Origin: an uncultured Butyrivibrio sp.
Lineage (GTDB): Bacteria; Bacillota; Clostridia; Lachnospirales; Lachnospiraceae
Assembly: GCA_947168335.1 (NCBI GenBank)
Contig: CAMVLM010000030.1
Span: 1 to 32,604, forward strand
Direction of reading: 5' to 3'
Length of the DNA stretch: 32,604 bases
In this document: positions 1 through 7,778 of the stretch, one piece after another
How the letters are laid out: each line of letters begins with the position of its first letter
Numbering within the stretch: position 1 is the stretch's first letter
The notes under the pieces: model-generated
The model's database searches: none
The model's input: the letters and a program-made list of their open reading frames with translations, nothing else
What the model was told of the DNA's origin: nothing
Position numbers and translations under genes: made by a program

Positions 1-65
1 TAATTATCCCTTGTTCGAGTACTATGAGTACTATTAATTAGATACACGAGTTATCGTAAATCTTT
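1..65. other. Intergenic end of the first operon
   Basis: This is the short stretch after the stop of the HD-HAD gene. It holds a small self-complementary repeat, AGTACT-ATG-AGTACT, at about 20-34. There is no T-tract, so it is not a convincing terminator. No gene is seen here. Confidence 0.4.
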
Positions 66-1298
66 TTAAAAAATATCTAATAGCTCTGATAAGCTCTTTA
101 CTTCATAATCAGGCTTTTCCGCATCACTGGTAATATTCCAGTACTGACCGAATCCCTGCTTGATCCATATCGTTTTAATACCGAGAGCTTTAGCAGGAAC
201 AATATCATTATCAATACGATCTCCGATCATTACTGCCTGATCTGCGCTGCATCCTGCCCTATCAAGTGCAATCTGGAATATCCTTGGGTCAGGCTTTTCA
301 ACACCTTCTTCTGCAGAGGCTACAATAAGATCAAGATACTTGCGGATCCCAAAGTTCTCCAGTCGGTTTTCAGAACCATACATCTGATTGGCGATTATTC
401 CAATCTTATAGTTTCTACCAAGCTCTAACAGGCATTCTTCAGCATCGCCGTACAAAGTTTCAAGTGTCGGATTCCATTCAGGTTTCGTAACGCCAAGGAG
501 CTGTGTCACTTCTCTGTCACCCTTTTTGTTCTGCTTGTAAAACTCAAGTGCCTTTTCATGCACATACGTCTCAGTGACATTCGCAGATTTTGCTATCTTT
601 TGAAAAATATCTTTATAGACGCCGCTTTCATCAAGCAGTGTTGAGCCCATGTCGAAGAATATCCATTTTACATCCTTTTTTACCGGGGGCTTCCATGGTC
701 TTGGTGTCAAAAGAGATGTTTTACCAATGTCCGGAAGAACCGAATATATTGAGCATCCCATCTTCTCTTCAAAATATTCCTTAATTTCAAATGCTATTTC
801 CCAGCCTTTGATATATCCTTCCATGATACCGTATCTTCTGGTAACGTCTACAAAGCGTTTTTCCAAAATAACAAAGCCGTAGTCCACAGCAAGTGAATCA
901 CAAAGCTGAATAAGCTTATCATAATCATCGGCTGTGCAGTCCATTATATAAGCCTTTATAGCTTTCTTATGCTCTGTTTCCGGTTCATAGTCAAATTCAT
1001 CCTTCATCTGAAGATATGAGTGGGTCATGCATATCCGGGCAACCTCGTCCCATCCCTTTTCCATGCAGTATTTATAGCCATCATAAACATGTGTCGGGAT
1101 ATCGGTAATGCCGGCTCTTCTTCCTATATCATGCATAAGACCGACTATGTATGCTTTCTCAGGATCCATTCCTGGAACTTTTTCTGCTATATTTCTTGCT
1201 GCAACTCCTGTATTTATGGAATGCTTAACCCATGGTCCCGGGTTGAGCTGTTCCGCAATTTCTAATTCTTTAAGTGCTTCATCTATCGTTGGTAACAT
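66..1298 (-). CDS. HD-domain and HAD-hydrolase fusion protein
   Basis: This 410-residue protein joins two hydrolase folds. Residues 1-190 resemble an HD metal-dependent phosphohydrolase, with H26, the H56-D57 doublet in LMHDIGRR, and further His residues near 93. Residues 205-410 are a HAD-like phosphatase: motif I is FFDMGST with the nucleophile at D216, and the C-terminal motif is GDRIDNDIVPAKALG. The second Asp of HAD motif I (DxD) is Gly218 here. The same change occurs in YihX-type HAD phosphatases, so loss of activity cannot be assumed. The gene is last in the rtcB-prfH operon, 24 bases after the P-loop kinase gene. The substrate is unknown; a nucleotide or RNA-end phosphate is a guess from context. 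The ATG has only a weak ribosome binding site. Confidence 0.85.
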   Translation of the reverse strand: MLPTIDEALKELEIAEQLNPGPWVKHSINTGVAARNIAEKVPGMDPEKAYIVGLMHDIGRRAGITDIPTHVYDGYKYCMEKGWDEVARICMTHSYLQMKDEFDYEPETEHKKAIKAYIMDCTADDYDKLIQLCDSLAVDYGFVILEKRFVDVTRRYGIMEGYIKGWEIAFEIKEYFEEKMGCSIYSVLPDIGKTSLLTPRPWKPPVKKDVKWIFFDMGSTLLDESGVYKDIFQKIAKSANVTETYVHEKALEFYKQNKKGDREVTQLLGVTKPEWNPTLETLYGDAEECLLELGRNYKIGIIANQMYGSENRLENFGIRKYLDLIVASAEEGVEKPDPRIFQIALDRAGCSADQAVMIGDRIDNDIVPAKALGIKTIWIKQGFGQYWNITSDAEKPDYEVKSLSELLDIF

Positions 1299-1322
1299 TT
1301 TTAATACTCTTTTCCTTATCCG

Positions 1323-1961
1323 TCAAATTAAGCCAAAACTCTTTTCTATCAATTTCATTGTATCTTCAATGCTTCTGCTCTCATCACGGATGAAAACATT
1401 AAACCCGCTATTTGCAAATTTATCGTAGCGCTCTTTTGAATTTATCAGCTTTAGGCACTGTCTGAAGTTTTCTATTGCAGCATCTGTATCCTTTTCATCC
1501 AAAAGGAGCTGATAAAGGAACTGCTTCTCTTTGTCAGGTCTTTCAAAAAATCTCTTCACTGAAATCTCAGGATCTGCAAGCATGATAGCAACATGATTCC
1601 TATCCGATATCTTCCGAAGAGTCTCAACTGATATATTGGTATCAACAAATATCTTTTTGCCTTGCCCGGAAAGCCTTTCAAGTATCTGCAGTTCAAGCCT
1701 CTCACATTCCAGGGTAACGCCATCTATCCATGATGCATACTCCTCCGGAGTGCGCCTTATGAAATCATGCCAGTCCTGCAAATCTCTGGTGTATGTAAGA
1801 CAAGGGTATTCATTCTTATCAAGTGTTTCCTGGAGCTCATCATGATAGTTTTCCTCACAGGCTATGCCATCATATTTCTCAGCAAGCCGTTTCACCATTG
1901 TAGATTTACCTGCATATGCAGTCCCATTAAAGTAATATATATTTTCTTTATCTAGGCTCAT
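1323..1961 (-). CDS. P-loop kinase-like NTPase
   Basis: This is a small P-loop protein of about 212 residues. The Walker A motif GTAYAGKS is at residues 13-20, right after a short beta strand, as in nucleotide and small-molecule kinases. A hydrophobic strand ending in FVDTN resembles Walker B, and an Arg-rich segment (RFFERPDKEK) could be the kinase lid. An upstream GTG is possible, but I chose the ATG at 1961 because a GGAG lies 8 bases before it, while the GTG overlaps that same site. It sits between the unknown Cys-rich protein and the HD-HAD fusion. I cannot name its substrate. Phosphorylation of a nucleoside, an RNA end or a small molecule would all fit. Confidence 0.8.
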   Translation of the reverse strand: MSLDKENIYYFNGTAYAGKSTMVKRLAEKYDGIACEENYHDELQETLDKNEYPCLTYTRDLQDWHDFIRRTPEEYASWIDGVTLECERLELQILERLSGQGKKIFVDTNISVETLRKISDRNHVAIMLADPEISVKRFFERPDKEKQFLYQLLLDEKDTDAAIENFRQCLKLINSKERYDKFANSGFNVFIRDESRSIEDTMKLIEKSFGLI

Positions 1962-2001
1962 GTCATTCACTCCAAAACAAGTTCTTCCCCAGGCTTAAGT
2001 A

Positions 2002-2814
2002 TTATCTTCCCAGATTATGGGCATATTCATAGACCTTTTCCGACCACGCCCATATATCTGTACAATCGTTATCAATAAAATGCACCTTTTGCGACAACTC
2101 GTCTGGAACATGAGGTGCAAGCACTTCTCTGTAGCTAGACGGGGCCACAATTGTATATACCCAGTCCTTTAGTACAACTTCATTCTTGACCTTGAGTGGA
2201 AGAACACCTTCAAAAACTGCATCAGGATGCATAATCAAGTCCTTATATCTGAAAAAAAATCTTACGCCTGGAGTAAAACAGACACTCAGATCTTTTTCAT
2301 CCGGAAATCTTCCGAGATTTCTCTCCATTACAAGTCTATCTCCAGCCTGACAGTTCCCCCATGCAAACATAATGTAATCAAAGTAATCTTCAGGATCATT
2401 CGCCGCATTTCTGCTTTCTTCACGCAACTGCGCTGCTGACATCTTACGTGCTCGCACAGGCGAAAGAAGATTCCCACATTCCAATATCTGAACAGCGTTT
2501 TCTAATGGCGAAGTATGGCAAACCAAATCCGTCAAACATCCTTTATATTTAGGGCAGGCTGTACATTCCGTTATCTTGTCTGGCGGAGATACACGATATC
2601 CTCCGTTATATCTGCATCTGTAATTATCGATTTCATTCAGGATATCAGAGTCCGCTTCTATATCACAAGTACGACCATTAGATGCCTCATACTTCTCGAA
2701 GTCAAGAACAGTCTGCTTCTCCCACTCTGTTATATGAGGATAGTCTGAAAGCTTTTTATAAAAGACACCATCCCAGCACTCTGAATAATCATATTGTCCA
2801 ATCTTAATCTGCAT
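2002..2814 (-). CDS. Unrecognised Cys-rich protein, possibly ADP-ribosyltransferase-like
   Basis: I do not recognise this family with certainty. The protein has about 270 residues. A cysteine cluster with C-x2-C-x5-C spacing (C84, C87, C93) and C99 nearby could bind zinc. It is followed directly by CHTSPLENAVQILECGNL, a pattern recalling the start of DarT/ART-type folds, where a His-Thr precedes a helix ending in Gly-x-Leu. Further on there are aromatic-rich strands and a C-terminal Trp-rich helix. There is no signal peptide or membrane segment. I chose the ATG at 2814, which has GGGG six bases upstream, over a TTG six codons earlier. It lies in the middle of the rtcB-prfH operon, between the IDI-like NUDIX and the kinase. 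The ART suggestion is an inference from motif shape only. Confidence 0.7.
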   Translation of the reverse strand: MQIKIGQYDYSECWDGVFYKKLSDYPHITEWEKQTVLDFEKYEASNGRTCDIEADSDILNEIDNYRCRYNGGYRVSPPDKITECTACPKYKGCLTDLVCHTSPLENAVQILECGNLLSPVRARKMSAAQLREESRNAANDPEDYFDYIMFAWGNCQAGDRLVMERNLGRFPDEKDLSVCFTPGVRFFFRYKDLIMHPDAVFEGVLPLKVKNEVVLKDWVYTIVAPSSYREVLAPHVPDELSQKVHFIDNDCTDIWAWSEKVYEYAHNLGR

Positions 2815-2835
2815 TCTATTCCCCAAATACAATTG

Positions 2836-3351
2836 CTAACATCTAAGTGTATTTATGTATTTCTCAAATCTCTGATTATGTGACCTAATCGCATTCTCGG
2901 AATCAACATATTCAAGAAAAGCTTCTATATCAAGCCATTTGTAAGCTACTGTCTCGCCCTCCTGCAAAGTAACACTGTCCTTATCGCAGCTCACTCTTGC
3001 CAGATACGAATAGAACATAGCCCTGCTAGGATTCTTGAAAAGGACATTTATAAGTTCCATACTGTCTGGGACAAGGCCTGTTTCCTCAAGCAGTTCTCTT
3101 GTAGCTGCCTCAAGTGGTTCTTCCCCGCTGAGAGCTGAGCCTCCTGCACTTGCTTCCCAGAACCCAGGATAAACGTCCTTATCGTCACTTCTTTTCATCA
3201 GAAGATATGTGCCATCTTCATGTACTACAAGAATATCTACCCCAAGATGATATCTGCCTTCAGGTATATCCTTGTAATTGCCAAAGCCTCTTACCCAAGT
3301 CTCTCCTGTCCTGTTTCCATCACGATCATATAAATCCCAGATCTCCGCCAT
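2836..3351 (-). CDS. NUDIX hydrolase, IDI/YfcD-like
   Basis: This 171-residue protein has a perfect NUDIX box at residues 71-93 (G-x5-E-x7-RELLEETGL). Its start, WDLYDRDGNRTGETWVRG, is the typical lead-in of the isopentenyl-diphosphate-isomerase-like NUDIX subgroup (YfcD type), as is the YHLGVDILVV strand. Members hydrolyse nucleoside diphosphates linked to another moiety, and the exact substrate here is unknown. The ATG is two bases after the stop of the NUDIX-GNAT gene, so translation is probably coupled. It is the second NUDIX protein in this operon, which suggests that a nucleotide derivative has to be removed or recycled. Confidence 0.9.
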   Translation of the reverse strand: MAEIWDLYDRDGNRTGETWVRGFGNYKDIPEGRYHLGVDILVVHEDGTYLLMKRSDDKDVYPGFWEASAGGSALSGEEPLEAATRELLEETGLVPDSMELINVLFKNPSRAMFYSYLARVSCDKDSVTLQEGETVAYKWLDIEAFLEYVDSENAIRSHNQRFEKYINTLRC

Positions 3352-3353
3352 AG

Positions 3354-4274
3354 TTATACACCCAACTCCATATTTATTGATTTCTCAGTAAATCCATATT
3401 TCTTATACATTTCATAAGCTGCCTTGTTCCTGGCATTTACTTGAAGTTCAATGCCATCGGCATGCTTAGCTGATTTGAGCTCTTTTACTTTTTCAAAGAA
3501 AAGATGTCCAATACCCATGTTTCGGTATGGTTCATCAACAGCCATGCTATCTATGAAAACAATATCCCTTGTCACATGAGCAGGACTTTCTATGTGCTTA
3601 TATTCAACTTCCAGCACACCTGCCACTTTACCATCAGCTTCAGCGACATAAAAATTTCCACTATCAAGCATCTGAGTATATACTTCTTCAGTGATCAAGT
3701 TTTCGTTAGGTCTGTATATATCAGGTCTCCAGTCAACATGCATCTGCTGCACCTGATCCATTATGCGTTTAACAGCGCCATAATCTGCTTTTTGAGCAGT
3801 TCTTACTGTGATGTTCACCCTTACCTTCTGCAGCAGTTCCTTCGCCCTTTTCAAAACTGGCACTTCCCTATTTGCAACAAGCCTTCCAAGGCTCGTACAT
3901 CTGCATCTCTCATACTCAACAAGTGCCTCTTCATATCCAAGCTTCAAAGTTGAAAGATGAAAATCCTCAATTTCATCCTGGGTAAGATGCTTATCTCCTA
4001 ATGTTTTTACCTTACATAGGAAGTAATTGTTGATGTTATGCCTGTGGATCAGATTATAGTAGTCGCTGACAACTCCGATCTTGCACAGAACCTCAACATC
4101 AGCGCCAAGTTCTTCTTTAAGTTCGCGCCTGATAGCTGTATTCAAATCTTCCCCAGCTTCTACTCCGCCACCGGCTGTTTCAATAAGAGTAGCCTTGCCG
4201 AAATCATCATCTCTGTTTGCTCTGACAAAATAAAAGCAGCCCTCATCATCCACTACTATTGCCCTGGCAATCAT
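3354..4274 (-). CDS. NUDIX hydrolase fused to GNAT acetyltransferase
   Basis: This is a 306-residue two-domain protein. Residues 1-145 form a NUDIX domain with a complete box at residues 36-58 (G-x5-E-x7-RELKEELGA). Residues 155-306 form a GNAT N-acetyltransferase domain with the acetyl-CoA loop YRNMGIGHLFFEK and the C-terminal YEMYKKYGF, the usual end of the fold. A linker of charged residues connects them. The gene is followed within two bases by the IDI-like NUDIX. The upstream gap to the triple-GNAT gene is about 85 bases and shows no terminator, so both are probably on one transcript. Substrates are unknown. Confidence 0.88.
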   Translation of the reverse strand: MIARAIVVDDEGCFYFVRANRDDDFGKATLIETAGGGVEAGEDLNTAIRRELKEELGADVEVLCKIGVVSDYYNLIHRHNINNYFLCKVKTLGDKHLTQDEIEDFHLSTLKLGYEEALVEYERCRCTSLGRLVANREVPVLKRAKELLQKVRVNITVRTAQKADYGAVKRIMDQVQQMHVDWRPDIYRPNENLITEEVYTQMLDSGNFYVAEADGKVAGVLEVEYKHIESPAHVTRDIVFIDSMAVDEPYRNMGIGHLFFEKVKELKSAKHADGIELQVNARNKAAYEMYKKYGFTEKSINMELGV

Positions 4275-4359
4275 CCTGTCATTCCCACTTCTGCGTCATA
4301 TCCGTCTGCCCATAAATCAAATCCTCTGTTGTCTAACATTCTACATCCTCCATAATCTT

Positions 4360-5787
4360 TTAACTAATTGCCATTATATATACCTGGCAAGGGTTCCACT
4401 CATCCCAAAGCGTTGGAAATACTTCCATTTCCTTAAAACCCAGGCTCTGGTAAAACTGATTTGTATCATCATATTCCTTATACCTGCCCATCTGAACTGT
4501 CTTGACCTGAATAAAAGAATACCCCTGCTCTATGGCTATCTCTCTGGCTTTTTCAAACAACATTTTGCCTATTCCCATGCGATGGTACTCTTTAAGAACA
4601 CCCATAACAGCAACTTCAACAGTTGCCTTACCGGTTTCTTTTAAGCAAAGAAAACCAGTTGGTTTATCCCCATCGAATGAAGCAACCATTGCCCTGTTCG
4701 CACTGTCCTCAATATATTTTTCCCTTGATTCCTGAATACCAAACCATTCCGGCAGCTCTTCTAATATGCATCGTGATATCTTCTGTTTTCTCTTCGAATC
4801 ATCTACAATCGATATTATCCGCTTACCATCTGCAGAATCCGGAATTTTTCTCCCATCATCCTTTTTTATGAACAAAGGCATATCATATTCATCCACGCCA
4901 TTTGGTATAAATCCTAAGGACTTCCAGAATCTTACGGAAGCATCTTTCTCGCTGTTTAGCTCATAATACTTTGCACCGTCTGCCCTTGTATACTTCTCTA
5001 AGGCTTCATAGCATCTATGTCCTGTTCCATTTCCACGAAATTCTGGAAACACCCAATAATCAAGGATAAAGCATTTTCCGTCCTCGCTTTTATAAGTACA
5101 GTATGAAGCCGCTCCGATTCTCACACCATCCTGTATGAAATAAACCATATGCTGCTTATCAGGCTCGCGTTTCATATGGCTTTCTAAAATTCCGCGATAA
5201 TGTGAACCTTTGTAATAATCTATATCTTCTTTATCCGAAATAATTCCATCTGTCACAAGATACTTGATATGGTCATCCCAGAACTCGCCTACCTTCTCAT
5301 ATAGTATTTCTTCTATCTGTATTTTGTTTGAAAGCTCCTTCTTCAGCATAATATATTCATCCGTTCTGTATTCCTCGCAAAAGCCTGCCTTCAGAAAAAG
5401 TGAAATTCCAGGATTATCTATTGCAATATCATCATAGAGAATCGCAATACCATTATTTGCAGCAGCTTCACACAATAGCCCAAGCCCTTGAGTTCCATAT
5501 CCTTTTCCTCTGTACTCAAAAGGAATAATCACATCGGCAATCCATACATTTCTCTTCTCATCGAGATGATATGCTATCTCACCGACATAAGTATCTCCTT
5601 CCTTGAGATATCGGTAAAATCTTTTGTTATCATGATTTATGATCCAATAATCATACCAGTCTTCCCACTTGCTTTCGGGAAAGGCAATCGTTCCTCCCCA
5701 TGCATTATTGTATGACATGGTATCAGGGTCATTCATAAATTTTTCTCTGAACCATAAGTCCTTCAAATCCGGTTTATATAATTCCAT
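4360..5787 (-). CDS. Triple-GNAT acetyltransferase
   Basis: This 475-residue protein appears to contain three GNAT folds in a row. Repeat 1 (about 1-150) has the acetyl-CoA loop YRGKGYGTQGL at 92-102 and looks RimJ-like. Repeat 2 (about 158-310) has FRGNGTGHRCYE at 250-261 followed by FWKSLGF. Repeat 3 (about 322-475) has YHRMGIGKMLFEK at 401-413 followed by FYQSLGF. All three keep the R/Q-x-x-G-x-G/A pattern, so none is obviously dead. The start has a strong GGGAGG five bases before the ATG. The gene follows prfH by 13 bases. Targets are unknown. The position just behind prfH makes a ribosomal protein or an aminoacyl or peptidyl-tRNA moiety a possible substrate, which is only inference. Confidence 0.85.
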   Translation of the reverse strand: MELYKPDLKDLWFREKFMNDPDTMSYNNAWGGTIAFPESKWEDWYDYWIINHDNKRFYRYLKEGDTYVGEIAYHLDEKRNVWIADVIIPFEYRGKGYGTQGLGLLCEAAANNGIAILYDDIAIDNPGISLFLKAGFCEEYRTDEYIMLKKELSNKIQIEEILYEKVGEFWDDHIKYLVTDGIISDKEDIDYYKGSHYRGILESHMKREPDKQHMVYFIQDGVRIGAASYCTYKSEDGKCFILDYWVFPEFRGNGTGHRCYEALEKYTRADGAKYYELNSEKDASVRFWKSLGFIPNGVDEYDMPLFIKKDDGRKIPDSADGKRIISIVDDSKRKQKISRCILEELPEWFGIQESREKYIEDSANRAMVASFDGDKPTGFLCLKETGKATVEVAVMGVLKEYHRMGIGKMLFEKAREIAIEQGYSFIQVKTVQMGRYKEYDDTNQFYQSLGFKEMEVFPTLWDEWNPCQVYIMAIS

Positions 5788-5800
5788 TGTATCCTCCCTT

Positions 5801-6397
5801 TTATCTCAGCCTGAAATCATCACCTTCATATACACGCACCGGATTACCTCTGACAATCTGTGCATGCTTGCTCCAGGCATCATTTTTCTGCTTATATTTA
5901 TTATCTGTATTGATCTGAGTCAGCACCGCTGACAATTTCTTCAAAGCATCCTGCTTATTTGCAAACTGTGAGCGCTCCCTCGTTGAAGATACTGTAATTC
6001 CAGTCGGGATATGTATCACTCTTACACCGGTCTCCACCTTATTTACGTTCTGACCTCCGGGACCTCCTGAGTGAAACTTTTCAACTCTGATGCTATCTGC
6101 TGAAATCTTCGGATTTATTTCCATAGCCTCCTGTATTACACTTACATCCACAAACCAGTTCTTCCTTTTATGTCCCGGTCTGTATTTACTTTTGCATATC
6201 CATTCCATTGTTCCTTCAAGTTCTGAAAGATCCTGATCCGATGTAAAGATTATTGATGAAAAAGATCCGCTGACTTCTCCATTGGTCGCTGTAACAATTT
6301 CTATATCCGGGAACTCTTTTTGAATCTGCCCAAATATTCCTCCGACTGCCACCCTACACTCTACCGGTCCCATGCCAGAGCTAATCTGCATGATCAT
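5801..6397 (-). CDS. prfH: Peptide chain release factor homologue PrfH
   Basis: This 198-residue release-factor-like protein carries the GGQ peptidyl-hydrolysis motif (GGPGGQNVNK; GGQ at 114-116) but lacks the stop-codon recognition domain of RF1/RF2. That layout, together with the neighbouring rtcB, identifies PrfH. The ATG overlaps the stop of rtcB by four bases (ATGA), so the two are translationally coupled. Known biology of the pair in E. coli: the ligase reseals 16S rRNA cut at the decoding centre by a ribotoxin, and PrfH frees the stalled peptide from the damaged ribosome. The same role here is inferred from family and pairing. Confidence 0.95.
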   Translation of the reverse strand: MIMQISSGMGPVECRVAVGGIFGQIQKEFPDIEIVTATNGEVSGSFSSIIFTSDQDLSELEGTMEWICKSKYRPGHKRKNWFVDVSVIQEAMEINPKISADSIRVEKFHSGGPGGQNVNKVETGVRVIHIPTGITVSSTRERSQFANKQDALKKLSAVLTQINTDNKYKQKNDAWSKHAQIVRGNPVRVYEGDDFRLR

Positions 6398-7530
6398 CTG
6401 GCATTACCTCCTTTGTAGTTATAGACAGGCTTGATGATTTTCTCAATTATCACCGTATCTTTTACAGCTTCTTTTATATAACTCTCTCTTCTGTAGGCAA
6501 AAGGAGCTTCATCCAGAGTCTCTTTTCCAATACAGACAGAATATACGCCCTTCATCTCTGCCTTAAACTCAGAAACAGTATGATTCTGTAGGACATTCTC
6601 CCTTGAAGAGATTCTCCCGCTTCCATGCGGAGCAGAATAGTTCCACTCTTTATTTCCAAGCCCTTTACCTAGAATAACCCCGTCCTTCATATTTATGGGA
6701 ATGATGACTTCTTCATCTGCACTGGCTGAGATTGCTCCTTTTCTGAGCAGCAGCTTATCCCCAGAAAAATCCAGATAATTATGGATGCATGAGACAGATT
6801 CCTTTTCTTTCCATTTCATTCCTTTAAGGATGTCTCTTGCAATGACTCTGCGGTTAAGATCTGCATACTCCTGCACTATGGCTATGTCATGAAGATAGTC
6901 ATCCATGAGCGTACCTGTGAGGTACGTCAGTTCATAGGGCACATCCGTGATACCTTTTGATTTTAGCTCTTTCTGACCGACATCCATGTAATACTCAGCG
7001 ACTTCTTTTCCCAGGTGCCTGCTCCCTGTATGGATCACCATGTAAGATTCCCTGTCATCATCCTGGTCGATCTCGATAAAGTGATTGCCGCCTCCAAGCG
7101 TCCCAATGCAGAGCATGGCCTTTCCACTGCGGATATGCTTGGAGCATCTGAGCCTTAAAAAATCAAAATCAGCATTACTGTGGGCACTCCCTCTGATGCT
7201 AAATCCGACCGGTATATTTTCCCTGATAACGCTGTCCAGCTTCTGGAAATCGTTTCTGACTTTACCAAGCTTAACTGCCAGCATCCCACAGCCAATGTCA
7301 ATACCGACAAGTGCAGGAAGGATCCTGTCTTCCACAGTCATTGTAAGTCCTATCGGTCCAACTTTACCTAGGTGAACATCCGGCATAACCCTGATTACTG
7401 ATCCCTCAGATGCCTCGTTATTGCATATCATTTTTATCTGCGAAAGAGCATACTGATCTGCATCTGAGCCAGAGAGTTCCTGACTACACATGATCTGTGC
7501 TTCTGCATATTTTCCTTTTACTGATATCAA
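6394..7530 (-). CDS. rtcB: RtcB-family RNA ligase (RtcB2-like)
   Basis: This is a GTP/Mn-dependent 3'-5' RNA ligase that joins 2',3'-cyclic phosphate or 3'-phosphate ends to 5'-OH ends. With the start used here it has about 378 residues. Visible family marks are MPDVHLGK near 49, the metal Cys in GIDIGCGM (C81), the metal His in GGGNHFIE (H150), IHTGSRHLG near 167, HNYL (H250) and the guanylylated His in SAPHGSGR (H302). I chose the TTG at 7530 because GGAGG lies 7 bases upstream and the protein then begins at the usual family position. A GTG 14 codons further upstream also has a GGAGG, so the start is unsettled. It is the first gene of an eight-gene operon and overlaps prfH. Confidence 0.93.
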   Translation of the reverse strand: MISVKGKYAEAQIMCSQELSGSDADQYALSQIKMICNNEASEGSVIRVMPDVHLGKVGPIGLTMTVEDRILPALVGIDIGCGMLAVKLGKVRNDFQKLDSVIRENIPVGFSIRGSAHSNADFDFLRLRCSKHIRSGKAMLCIGTLGGGNHFIEIDQDDDRESYMVIHTGSRHLGKEVAEYYMDVGQKELKSKGITDVPYELTYLTGTLMDDYLHDIAIVQEYADLNRRVIARDILKGMKWKEKESVSCIHNYLDFSGDKLLLRKGAISASADEEVIIPINMKDGVILGKGLGNKEWNYSAPHGSGRISSRENVLQNHTVSEFKAEMKGVYSVCIGKETLDEAPFAYRRESYIKEAVKDTVIIEKIIKPVYNYKGGNAR

Positions 7531-7572
7531 AATAAAACCTCCGTCTGAGATGTTTTCTGTTTCTAAGCACAC

Positions 7573-7599
7573 AAAAAACACCTCCGTCCAATCAGAGGT
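7573..7599 (-). promoter_or_regulatory. Hairpin with T-tract in front of rtcB
   Basis: On the transcribed strand ACCTC (complement of 7595-7599) can pair with GAGGT (complement of 7580-7584) across a 10-base loop, followed after one base by six Ts. It could act as a weak terminator, and it would also hide the first GGAGG in front of rtcB. The 5' arm lies within a CCTCTG that can alternatively pair with CAGAGG inside the leader ORF (complement of 7675-7680). The stem is short, so function is uncertain. Confidence 0.4.
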
Positions 7600-7646
7600 C
7601 AACAATAGTCCTGCCAGTTTAAATCATGAATAGCCTGATAGAATAA

Positions 7647-7724
7647 TCAGAAATATAGATGGCGGACAATCATGCCTCTGTCATTTGCGTTATTAGTAGC
7701 TGTTAAAGTCGTCATGTATCTCAT
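7647..7724 (-). CDS. 25-codon leader ORF upstream of rtcB
   Basis: A short ORF starts with ATG at 7724 behind an excellent ribosome binding site, AAAGGAGG (complement of 7731-7738), six bases away. It would encode 25 residues, beginning MRYMTTLTATNN and ending MIVRHLYF, and ends 117 bases before the rtcB TTG. It is rich in Thr, Asn and Asp, with no obvious fold or membrane segment. Its message carries the CAGAGG segment that can compete with the hairpin in front of rtcB, so ribosome position on it could decide rtcB expression. It was too short to be picked up by standard gene length limits. A role as a regulatory leader is inference; the RBS quality is directly visible. Confidence 0.5.
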   Translation of the reverse strand: MRYMTTLTATNNANDRGMIVRHLYF

Positions 7725-7778
7725 GATCGTCCTCCTTTCTGCTCATACGAGCGACATGAATTATTTGTTACAGATTGA

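Noticed and set aside
1-50. AGTACT repeats as terminator of the first operon
   Set aside because: The stem is only six bases with a 3-base loop and no T-tract.
3504-3953. 149-codon open frame on the plus strand
   Set aside because: It is antisense to the NUDIX-GNAT fusion, which has clear motifs; no own motif or ribosome binding site.
7531-7605. Longer rtcB form starting at a TTG at 7605
   Set aside because: There is no ribosome binding site before this TTG, the added residues are unlike the family, and they overlap the hairpin and GGAGG sites that serve later starts.
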